From JBCCFX01 sp039029515 (lineage in GTDB: Bacteria; Planctomycetota; Phycisphaerae; Phycisphaerales; SM1A02), in assembly GCA_039029515.1 (NCBI GenBank), contig JBCCFX010000011.1, forward strand, positions 1-33,454: 33,454 nucleotides of DNA. The letters are read 5' to 3'. This document shows positions 23,759-33,200 of this stretch, piece by piece. A program made the position numbers and the translations under genes. Every line of letters starts with the position of its first letter. Position 1 is the stretch's first letter. The notes beneath the pieces are model-generated. The model saw nothing but the letters and a program-made list of their open reading frames with translations. It made no database searches and was not told the DNA's origin.

Positions 23759-26700
23759 TCAGTTGTCGAGCTGGCCCAACAGAACCTCCACCGCTTTCTC
23801 GATCTGCGTGTCGCGACCCGCCGCCGCGGATTCGGGGTCAAGGTTCACGAGATGGTCCGGCTCGAGCTGTGTGTTCTCAAGATAGACACCGTCGCGACCC
23901 TTTACGCCGACCTGCGGAATACCGAACACGATGTCGCCGGTGAAGAGACTCTCCCACCAGACCGCGGTGCCGGTGCCGGGCACCGGCATGCCGACCGTCT
24001 CACCGACCTCAAGTTCCGTGTACGTCCACGGGAAGATGTGCGCATCGGAGTAGTTGCTTTCGCTCATGACGGCGATCGAAGGCTTCGTCCATCGATTCAG
24101 CGGTTCGCCCATATATCGCGCGCCAGGCGTGAGATCAGTCCGTGGATGCAGCGTCGCGTAAGGCTTGCCCGAAAGGAACGTCGCAAGGTCGTCGCTGAGC
24201 CAGCCACCGCCGTTGAAACGCGTGTCGACGACGAGCGCTTCCTTGTTCACATGCTTGCCCATGACCTGTTCGTAGAACTCGCGGAACGCCGCATCGTTCA
24301 TGCCGCGAATGTGCGCATAGCCCAGACGACCGCCGGACAATTCCTCGACGAGCGCTTCGCGCGTTCGTACCCAGCGCTCGTACAGCAGTTGGTTCTGCGC
24401 GCCGCCTGAGATCGGCTTGACGACAATGTCTTCTTCCTCGGCATCACCATTCTGGATGGTGAGGCGCACACGCTCGCCGGCTCGACTGTCGAACTGCGCG
24501 TAGTAGTTCACACCGTCATCGAGTCGAACACCATTGATCGCGAGGATGATCGTACCGGTTTCAACGGTCTCAAATTTCGCGCGATCAAGCGGACCGTTCT
24601 CCAGCACTTCAGCGATGCGCCGGCCCGGCCCTTCATAGTCCTGATCGTAAATCACACCGAGCGTTGCGGTGGACGCATCGCTGGGGCTGCCGCCGCCTCG
24701 TGCGAAACCGCCGGTATGCGAAGCGTTCAATTCACCGAGCATCTCGGAGAGGATCTGCGAGAACTCCTGATTGGTGTGGACGCCTGCGAGCTTCGGTGCG
24801 TACTGGTCGCGATAGAACGCCCAATCCACACCGTGCATATCGGGGCGGTAGAACTTCAAACGGGTCTGGCGCCAGACGTGACCGAAGTTATGGACGCGCT
24901 CGGCGTTGCGGTCGACGACCATCTCGGCCGCGAATTTGATCGGTGTGCGCTTGCCGGATGACGCCTCGATCTTCGAGAGCGAACCGCCCGCGAGGAGATA
25001 GATCGTCTTGCCGTCGTCCGACATCTGCATTGATGCATTCGTCGCACCAAGCTTGGCGACGAGCGTGGTCGAGCGTTCCTGGAAGTCCTGCTTCCAGAGG
25101 TCATAGTCACCTTCGAACGACGCCAGGTAATACAGCGCCTTCCCGTCGGGCGCCATGGCGAAGTCGCCAAGGTCCGACGCATGCGTCGTCAGCCGCACAG
25201 TGCGCGTGTCGAGGCCGTCTGTTTCGATCTCGAGCGGATCGGGAGCTTCTTCTTCGGACTCGTCGTCTTCCACGGCGTCATCGTCAGTGTCTTCGTCACC
25301 AGCATCATCGTCTTCGGTTGACGCGTCGCTGGCGTCTTCGGCGACATCCGCTTCTGCGGCTTCGTCAGCATTCTCGTCAGCGTCGACTTCAGCGGCTTCC
25401 TCTTCGGCGGCATCTTCCTCTTCCTTCTCTTCCATCTCCTTCTGGAGTTCATATTCCTCCTTGGTGAGACGGAAGCGATCGAACGAATCCTGCGTCAGGA
25501 ACGTGCCCAGCACGTCGTACTCGGCGCCCCAACTGCCATGCGGGCGCTCGCCGTATCGATCAGATGCCCAGATGAACGCGCCGCCATCCATTGCGAATCG
25601 CGGCGAGTTGTCGTCGTAGCCGGAGCTTGAAATGTCGATGATCTCGCCCGAACCGTCCGCCTTCACGAGTCCGGCTTCGCCGACGAAGATCCGCCCGCGG
25701 TTGTAGAAGTGAACCGCAAGCCAGTCAGATGACGGTGCCCAGCGGAACCACATGTCGCCATCGGAATACGAATACCAGTTCGCGGCGTCCATCGCGACGA
25801 CCTCTTCACCACTCTCAACGTCGATCACGCGAAGCTCTTCACGGCCGCGGAGGTACGCAACCTTCTTGCCGTCTGGTGACCATCGGGGCTGGAACTCGTC
25901 GTCATTGGTCGCGACAAGTGCGCGCTCATTGAACATCGTCGAACTGAAGAAGTACAACTCACGTTCGTCGAGCTCAGTGATGTAGATGTTCCAAGAGCCA
26001 TCACGCTCCGCGGCGTACACCAGTGAACGTCCATCCGGACTGAAGTGCACGTTGCGTTCCTGTTCCGACGTGGCGGTGATCCGCCGCGTCGTGTCAAACT
26101 CGGTGGACGTCACAAACACCTCGCCGCGCACGACAAACGCAACTTCCTTACCGCTCGACGCGACGGAGAATTGCGAGGCACCGCCGCGCATCGTCATGCG
26201 CTCCGGCTCGCCGGCTCGACCGTCCAGAGCCATCCTGACATCGACCTTGTTCGCATCACCGCCATCGCGGAGCGTGTACAAATCACCGTGCCAGCTGAAC
26301 GCCATTGTCCCGTTGTCGGAACGTGTGAGATGTCGAACAGGGTGATGCTCGAAGTTGGTGAGCTGCTGTGGCACCACGCCGGGACGCAAACGCTGCCGCC
26401 AGACGTTGAAGTCGCCGGAACGTTCAGATAGATAGACCATCTCATCACGCCCATGCCACGACGGATCACGATCCTCGCCGGCAAAGTCGGTCAGCTTCAT
26501 GTGCGAACCGTCGCGCGTGTCGTGGATCCAGACATCGCGCGCAATCGATGATGTGTGGTGCTTTCGGAGCGGGTCCTCGTAGCCCTTGCGATCCTCGTAG
26601 AGGAAGCGCGTGCCATCGGGGCTGACCTCAGGGTTTACATTCGCCGTCGTGAGGACCATCGTCGGCGTGCCGCCCGTGAGCGGAACGCGATAGAGTTCGT

Positions 26701-27142
26701 TGAACACACTCGCCGGAACGAGCGCGCTGTCGACGTGACTTACACGACGAGAGGTGAAATAGACATGCTTCCCGTCGGGGGTGAAATCGGCCGGCGTGTC
26801 GGCGGCGGAGTGAAACGTGAGGCGCGATGCGGTTCCGCCTTCAGAAGGAATGACAAAGACGTCATTGTTCCCGAAGCGGTTCGAACTGAATGCGAGCATC
26901 GAGCCGTCGGCGGACCATACGGGATTCGAATCGAATGCTTCATGAATCGTCAACGGTGCCGCACGACCACCGTCGGCGTCCACGAGATAGATGTCGCCGG
27001 CGTGGACGAATGCAATCGTCTTGCCATCCGGCGAGATCGCAGGGTTGCGGAACCAGTTGGACGAGACGTCATCCTGGGCGAATGTGGTCGCTGAGCACGC
27101 GCTCGTTGCGATGAGTGCCACGATAAACTGGGGAATCTTCAC
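23759..27142 (-). CDS. Exported tricorn-type S41 protease with beta-propellers, PDZ domain and acidic linker
   Basis: I chose the GTG at 27142, with GAGGAG six bases upstream, giving a standard signal peptide (VKIPQFIVALIATSACSATTFAQ is the leader); 1127 residues. Layout: TolB/WD40-like beta-propeller repeats with many ISPDGKTIAF-type motifs (about 30-560), an acidic linker (about 568-634), more propeller, then a helical C1 domain, PDZ (about 825-915, IILAINGVRLDDG) and the protease C2 domain. The tricorn tetrad is readable: Ser808-His809 in NASHTG, nucleophile Ser1032 in SNYSDAH, and Glu1089 in VYLENTQLEPD. The spacings (223 and 57) are nearly those of archaeal tricorn (219 and 58). The enzyme probably trims peptides outside the cytoplasm. 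It is divergent from the S9 peptidase gene, and the two may form a peptide-degrading pair. Confidence 0.93.
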   Translation of the reverse strand: MKIPQFIVALIATSACSATTFAQDDVSSNWFRNPAISPDGKTIAFVHAGDIYLVDADGGRAAPLTIHEAFDSNPVWSADGSMLAFSSNRFGNNDVFVIPSEGGTASRLTFHSAADTPADFTPDGKHVYFTSRRVSHVDSALVPASVFNELYRVPLTGGTPTMVLTTANVNPEVSPDGTRFLYEDRKGYEDPLRKHHTSSIARDVWIHDTRDGSHMKLTDFAGEDRDPSWHGRDEMVYLSERSGDFNVWRQRLRPGVVPQQLTNFEHHPVRHLTRSDNGTMAFSWHGDLYTLRDGGDANKVDVRMALDGRAGEPERMTMRGGASQFSVASSGKEVAFVVRGEVFVTSTEFDTTRRITATSEQERNVHFSPDGRSLVYAAERDGSWNIYITELDERELYFFSSTMFNERALVATNDDEFQPRWSPDGKKVAYLRGREELRVIDVESGEEVVAMDAANWYSYSDGDMWFRWAPSSDWLAVHFYNRGRIFVGEAGLVKADGSGEIIDISSSGYDDNSPRFAMDGGAFIWASDRYGERPHGSWGAEYDVLGTFLTQDSFDRFRLTKEEYELQKEMEEKEEEDAAEEEAAEVDADENADEAAEADVAEDASDASTEDDDAGDEDTDDDAVEDDESEEEAPDPLEIETDGLDTRTVRLTTHASDLGDFAMAPDGKALYYLASFEGDYDLWKQDFQERSTTLVAKLGATNASMQMSDDGKTIYLLAGGSLSKIEASSGKRTPIKFAAEMVVDRNAERVHNFGHVWRQTRLKFYRPDMHGVDWAFYRDQYAPKLAGVHTNQEFSQILSEMLGELNASHTGGFARGGGSPSDASTATLGVIYDQDYEGPGRRIAEVLENGPLDRAKFETVETGTIILAINGVRLDDGVNYYAQFDSRAGERVRLTIQNGDAEEEDIVVKPISGGAQNQLLYERWVRTREALVEELSGGRLGYAHIRGMNDAAFREFYEQVMGKHVNKEALVVDTRFNGGGWLSDDLATFLSGKPYATLHPRTDLTPGARYMGEPLNRWTKPSIAVMSESNYSDAHIFPWTYTELEVGETVGMPVPGTGTAVWWESLFTGDIVFGIPQVGVKGRDGVYLENTQLEPDHLVNLDPESAAAGRDTQIEKAVEVLLGQLDN

Positions 27143-27495
27143 AACGTGCTCCTCGACGGGAATCAAGTGGTTTCACAAGACGGCCATCCATCATGGCCGG
27201 ATCGCGCATGGAATTCAATCCCACTGAAACCGGTCGCCGGACCCTCGGTTGCCCGGAATGCGTGATGAGACGCCCTCTGGGAATGGCGTGCCTGACCTGA
27301 GGGCGCATGACAGACAAACGTCGATCTATTCGCTCCAATCAGAATCGGGTCTGCACGAACGACACGAGTGGAGAACATTACGTGGCGTCGTCGAGTCCCC
27401 ATCGCACCTCGCCAATTGCCTTGATCAGCCGTCGCCCTCGTGTACCGTGACTCCGTGATCGACGGAACCGTCGGTTCGGACCCGGGAGGAAATGA
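27143..27495. promoter_or_regulatory. Intergenic region between divergent peptidase genes
   Basis: These 353 bases must hold the start signals of both peptidase genes. Seen: GAGGAG for the S41 gene (near 27149-27154) and GGGAGGA for the S9 gene (27484-27490). A seven-pair hairpin CGGCCAT/ATGGCCG (27181-27199) lies in the S41 leader, and a five-pair hairpin GAACC/GGTTC (27465-27477) just before the S9 ribosome site. No convincing -35/-10 pair and no further gene are visible. Confidence 0.4.
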
Positions 27496-29991
27496 ATGAC
27501 GTTACTGCGAACGTACCGCCGAATTCTCACAACCGTGGCGCTTACGGCGAATGGGTTCTTGGCTGCGCACGCTGACCCAGTCGATCACGCGCGTCGATTC
27601 GCACAGATTCCAATCCCGAATCTGGAGCCATCGTTCACGTGGCTTGACAGCCATCGAGTGCTTGCCAAGGTTGAAGGTGCTGACGGGACGGTGGCGTTTC
27701 GCATCACGGACGCACGCACCGATACGTCGCGTGCAGCGTTTGACCAGGACGCCCTTGCACGCGCGTTGTCGGCAGCACTTGGACGACCAATCGAAGGCTC
27801 ACGACTTCCAATCACACGCGTCGGGCGAGTCAACGAAACGTTGCTTGCGCTGGTCGAGCCGGAGCTTCGCGCCTTTGCCATTACGGACGATGGACGCGAA
27901 GTTGATTCATTTGACCTTGCGGACGCGACACCGTTCCTGCTCCCCGCCGGCCGACGCGCAGTCCAAGGCGACGGCGCAGCCACCGTTCACTTCGTGAATC
28001 GCCTGGACAACGATGTTCAGATCTACTGGCTCAACGGTGGGCGACGGTACGACTACGGGACGCTCGCATCGGGCGACACAAAGCGACAGGGAACGTACAC
28101 CGCACATGCCTGGATTGCCGTGGACGCTGACGGCCATGAGTATGGCCCGTTCGTCGCCGACGAAACGCTGGCAATCGCATTGATCCATCCGTCGACACAC
28201 ACAGACAAAGACGCTGCAGACGAAACACCCGCAGACCTGCCCGCGTCGAATCGATTGTGGGATGCGGACATTGAAGCGCACAACATCGTCCTTCGTCATC
28301 GACAGACAGGCGAGTCAAGACAGATCACGAGCGATGGAACGCCCGAGGATTATTATCGAATGGACCTTCACTGGTCGCCGGATGGAACAACGCTCTTCGC
28401 CATGCGAACTCGGCCGAGCGAGCGACGAACCGTGCACATTGTTGAGTCGTCGCCACGCGATCAGCAACAACCAACGCTGCAGTCCTTTGCCTATCGGAAA
28501 CCGGGTGATGCGATTGACCACCACCGTCCGATGTTGTTTACCGTTGATCGCGACACTGGTGAGTCAACGACCATTGCGATCGATAACGCGCTGTTCGAAA
28601 CGCCGTGGTCACCATTTCGTGACGTCGTATGGCACTCCAACGGTTCTGAAGTCTTCTTCACCTACGTGGAACGCGGGCATCGCATCGCGCGCGTCATCGG
28701 GGTTGATGCGAAGACGGGCGAATCTCGAATACGCATTGACGAAGCACCCGAGACGTTTTTCGATTACGCGTACAAGATGTACTTTGAGCCGATTCGTGAC
28801 ATGCGCGAAGCAATCTGGATGAGCGAGCGGTCAGGATGGAACCACCTGCACCGCTTCGATCTCACGTCGGGCACGCATCTCGGCCCCATCACATCCGGCC
28901 CGTGGGTTGTCCGAAGTATCGAGCGCATCGACCACAACACTGAGCAGATCTGGTTCCGCGCGATGGGCGTGTATCCCGATCAGGATCCGTACCACGTTCA
29001 CTTCGGACGCGTCAGCTTCGACGGTACAGACCTGACGTGGTTGACGAGTGCAGATGGCACGCATTCGATTCAATACTCGCCGAACGGCGAATATCTCATT
29101 GCCCGCGCATCCCGAGCTGATCTCGCGCCAGTTCATGAGCTCCGCCGCGTCAGCGATGGATCATTGATTGCAGAATTGACGCGCGCGGACACCGATCAAC
29201 TCTCAGCGGCCGGTTGGCGTCCTCCGGACGTCTTTCGTGCCAAGGGACGAGACGGTGAGACTGATATCTGGGGCTTGATCTACACACCGACAGATTTCTC
29301 GCCTGACAAGATGTATCCAGTGGTCGAACAGATCTATGCGGGCCCGCACGGCTTTCATGTTCCCAAGCAGTTTGCACGTTGGCACGGCGGACCTCGTCAG
29401 GTTGCCGAACTGGGCTTTGTCGTGGTGCAGATCGATGGCATGGGAACGAGTTGGCGGCACAAGGCGTTTCACGATGTCGCCTGGAAGAACCTCGCCGATG
29501 GAGGTTTTCCCGATCGCATCGCGTGGATGCGCGAGGCTGCGACCACACGACCGTGGATGGACCTGACGCGCGTCGGGATCTACGGCGGATCAGCCGGTGG
29601 CCAGAATGCAATGGCCGCGCTTCTGCACCACAACGATTTCTATTCTGTTGCCATCGCCGACTGTGGGTGCCATGACAACCGGATGGACAAGATCTGGTGG
29701 AATGAACTGTGGATGGGTTGGCCGATCGACAATGCAGCGTATGACGCCTCGTCCAACGTCACACAAGCGCATCGACTCGAAGGTGAGTTACTCTTGATCG
29801 TCGGTGAACTCGATCGGAATGTCGATCCGGCATCCACGATGCAGGTGGTCGATGCACTGATCCGCGCGGACAAGGACTTCGACATGCTGGTCATCCCGGG
29901 CGTCGGGCACAGTGCCGGCGACACGCCGTACGGCCGACGTCGCACACTCGATTTCCTTGTCGAACACCTACACGGTTCGACGGGCAAGTGA
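27496..29991 (+). CDS. Exported S9 family prolyl oligopeptidase/DPP4-like peptidase with VHL-beta-like domain
   Basis: An 831-residue protein with a signal peptide (LTTVALTANGFLAAHA core) and GGGAGGA five bases before the ATG. After a short N-terminal part, residues about 155-235 resemble the beta domain of the von Hippel-Lindau protein (VHFVNRLDNDVQIYWLNGG, then GTLASGDTKRQGTYTAHAWI). The DPP4-type beta-propeller follows (RLWDADIEAHNIVLRH, YYRMDLHWSPDGT, YVERGHRIARVIGVD). The catalytic domain starts near DIWGLIYTPTDF and shows nucleophile Ser699 in GGSAGG, Asp773 in GELDRNVDP and His805 in GVGHSAGD, a complete triad in the right order. The enzyme should release peptides from Pro or Ala-containing substrates in the periplasm. 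It is divergent from the tricorn-like protease. Confidence 0.93.
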   Translation: MTLLRTYRRILTTVALTANGFLAAHADPVDHARRFAQIPIPNLEPSFTWLDSHRVLAKVEGADGTVAFRITDARTDTSRAAFDQDALARALSAALGRPIEGSRLPITRVGRVNETLLALVEPELRAFAITDDGREVDSFDLADATPFLLPAGRRAVQGDGAATVHFVNRLDNDVQIYWLNGGRRYDYGTLASGDTKRQGTYTAHAWIAVDADGHEYGPFVADETLAIALIHPSTHTDKDAADETPADLPASNRLWDADIEAHNIVLRHRQTGESRQITSDGTPEDYYRMDLHWSPDGTTLFAMRTRPSERRTVHIVESSPRDQQQPTLQSFAYRKPGDAIDHHRPMLFTVDRDTGESTTIAIDNALFETPWSPFRDVVWHSNGSEVFFTYVERGHRIARVIGVDAKTGESRIRIDEAPETFFDYAYKMYFEPIRDMREAIWMSERSGWNHLHRFDLTSGTHLGPITSGPWVVRSIERIDHNTEQIWFRAMGVYPDQDPYHVHFGRVSFDGTDLTWLTSADGTHSIQYSPNGEYLIARASRADLAPVHELRRVSDGSLIAELTRADTDQLSAAGWRPPDVFRAKGRDGETDIWGLIYTPTDFSPDKMYPVVEQIYAGPHGFHVPKQFARWHGGPRQVAELGFVVVQIDGMGTSWRHKAFHDVAWKNLADGGFPDRIAWMREAATTRPWMDLTRVGIYGGSAGGQNAMAALLHHNDFYSVAIADCGCHDNRMDKIWWNELWMGWPIDNAAYDASSNVTQAHRLEGELLLIVGELDRNVDPASTMQVVDALIRADKDFDMLVIPGVGHSAGDTPYGRRRTLDFLVEHLHGSTGK

Positions 29992-30236
29992 TAATCGAAC
30001 GTGGAGCGTGGAGTGCCGTCAAGGTTGGTGCCGGGATCAGCCCTGCTCGAATCAAACGAATTGGCACAAAAGCTGACCTGACATCCGCCACATCGCCATT
30101 TCATGGATGCGACAACCATATTTGCGTCTCGATCGTCGATTTCAGATACGGTTCGTGGATAATGCACGCCGTCGGTTCGGAGCCACATTGGGGATGATGT
30201 CGCAACGCACCGCCGATTGAAATGGGAAGGCACCCT

Positions 30237-33200
30237 ATGTCCTTCACCACGTCAGCAACGGTCCAGAGACTCCATGCGCGGTTGCGTGGCTTCGATTGCC
30301 TCGCACTCGCGGTAAGTCTCTACATCTGTTGTACGGCGACAGCGGTACCTCAGCAGGGATCGCAGGCCGGACCATCTGAAATTGGCGCCTGCTGCTTTGC
30401 GGGGAGTTGTCTCGATGTTTCCGAACAAGACTGCGCGATCTTCGACGGTCTCTTCCTTGGCGCGGGATTCCTCTGTCAACCCGGTAGCTGCCCGGAACCC
30501 GTTGGCGCATGCTGCGCGATTTCCGGCGACTGCTGGCTCTCAACCGACGAAGAGTGCAACTCTACTGGCGGGCTGTATCAAGGTATTGACGTCATGTGTG
30601 CCCCGAGTCTCACGTGTTGCACGTTTGTAGCAACGGGCGCGTGCTGTCTCGATGGAACGACCTGCAATCCGATCGGCACTGAGGAATTCTGTGTCGCCAA
30701 CGGAGGCATATACTTCGGCGATGGAACATTCTGTTCAGATTTCCCCTGTGATGCCATCGGGGCGTGCTGCCTAAGTGATCTCACCTGCGCAGAAGTTTCA
30801 CGCTACGACTGCGCGATCATTGGCGGGTTCTTCGGTGGGAATGACACCATGTGCGATGCCGACGCCATCATCTTCGTTGATGATGACGCCCCGCCCGGTG
30901 GGGATGGCACAAGTTGGGCGACGGCGTTCGATTCACTTCAGGACGCCATCAGCATGTTCAGCGGATGTACATCTGAGATACGCATTGCTGGTGGACGGTA
31001 CCTACCCGACGATGGCATCAGCGTCACGCCGGGAGATCGCACGGTATCGTTCGATTTCTCCATGCCGACAACGATGAGCGTCTTTGGTGGATTCGCTGGG
31101 TTGAATCCTGTGGGCGGTGACGCGGCCGACACACGAAACACAACGCAGTACATCTCCGTACTCAGCGGTGATCTCATTGGCGACGATCTGCCAGGATTTC
31201 AGAATCGAGCCGACAACAGCGTTCATGTCGTCATTGGCGGTCTCGTGCTCGATGGCCTCGTCATTGAGGGTGGCAATGCCAACGACACGACCAGTGACGA
31301 CGGTCAGCGCGGCGGCGGCGTCTTGCTCGATGGAACCGGGACGACCATGAGAGATTGCACGGTCCAATCGAACGAATCCATGACGGAAGGAGGCGGCGTC
31401 GCAGGTTCAAGGCATGTGTCCATCGATGATTGTCGGTTCTTCGACAACCGCACAAGCGGCCACGGCGGCGCGGTGAGCCTCGTGCGCTCTTCAGACGTTC
31501 CGCCAATGCTGATCACCCATTCTCAGTTCAGCGAGAACCATGCCGACACATCGGGTGGCGCACTCTATCTCGGCTTTCTTGCCGGACTCAGCGAATCAGA
31601 ATTCGGTGCCTGCACATCAGCCGCAGGTGTATCGGTCGTGAGTTCCGATTTCATACTGAACACCGCGTCGACCGGCGGCGGTATTGCCAATCGCAGTGGA
31701 TCGCTCGTACTCGACTCAGTTGTGTGGCTCAACAACACCGCAACATACGGTGATGCGCTTGCAACACTGCCGACCGAGCTGCTCCATCCATCGTACGTGA
31801 CGATGAATGCGTGCACGGTGTCGGTCGACGAAGCGGTTCGGATTGCCGGCGACTCGGATGTCCTGCTCATCGGCCCCGGCGGCGTGCTTGGAGGCGGGAC
31901 GATCGAGCACCGAGGAACGATCGCGCCCAGCCGGCTGCTCGCTCAGGACGAGTGCATCGACGCGCTCATGTTCGATCGTTTCTACGGCACCGTTGGCAAC
32001 ATGCCGGTCAACGACGAAGGCCTGACGCCTGAAGAGATCCTGTTGCCGACGGCCTCACCGACGGTTAATGCGACCATCGTGCCGATTCACCCCGAAGACT
32101 GTCCCGTCTGGGCGTTCCATCTGGGCACGCCGGCTGGCGCCCTTGATGTGGGAACGATGGATGTTGAACAGCCGCTCGTACTCGATGGTGTATTCAACAC
32201 CGTCTTCTATCAATATGCCGTATCGGTTACCGCGTCTGATCCCATTGAAGACGCGACGATTGTGCCGTTCGACTGGTCATTGACACCGGATCCGATCACG
32301 CTTCTCTCGTCAAGTCAGGGGATTTCCGGCCAGTTCGAGTCGGTCTATCACAACAATGCACCATCCGATGCACTGGTTGCGACACTCTACGAACCGAATG
32401 CCGTACGCATCCAACTCCTGGCGATCAACGCTTCGACGCTTGGCAACGTCACGACGTTTGATCTCGTTGGCGAGCCCACCGATGCCGTCGCAGCACACTT
32501 CAACACGGCGGGTGTCGATGCCGATGATTTTATCGATCTTGCGTTTGTGATTCCCGAGCAGAACAAGGTGTTCGTGCTCTTCAATACCGGTATCGACAAC
32601 GACAACAACTGGACTGGATTCGATGTCAGCGATGAAGGCATCGTTGTGCTCGACGTCGGCGCCGCACCCAACGCGTTGACAGCAGGCGATTGGAACGGCG
32701 ATGGTGCCATCGATCTTGCCGTCAGCACGACACCGACAACTCGATTGCTCACATTCATCAACGACGGCACCGGACAGTTTGCGCAGGGGATAACGATAGA
32801 CTCCGTCCACATTGCAGATCTGACCGCCGGCGATCCCGACGGCGACCTCGATCTGGATCTCCTCGCCGCATGTGACACGACGGGACAGGTTCGGATCTTC
32901 GCCAACGATGGAACTGGCGCGTTCAGTCTTGACTCGCTCATCCCAACACCGCCGAATCCACGTGTCATCGCATCGGCATTTCTTGATGCAGGCCCGTTCG
33001 AGGACTTCATCGTCGCGCATGCCAACGGTGTGGTCACCGGTGCCGACGACATCATCACGACCTATATCGTGTCCGGCGGCGCGGTGAGTATCGGCATCAG
33101 CCGAAGCGTTGGCGAAGAACCGACTGACCTCGAGCCGTCCGACATCGACGAAGACAAGGATGTCGACGTCATCGTGGTGAGTGAAGCGGCAGGATCGATC

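Noticed and set aside
25155..25619. Ser-rich plus-strand open frame (154 residues)
   Set aside because: It is the reverse-strand image of the Asp/Glu-rich linker of the tricorn-like protease (GAN and GAY codons read as TCN and CTT types).
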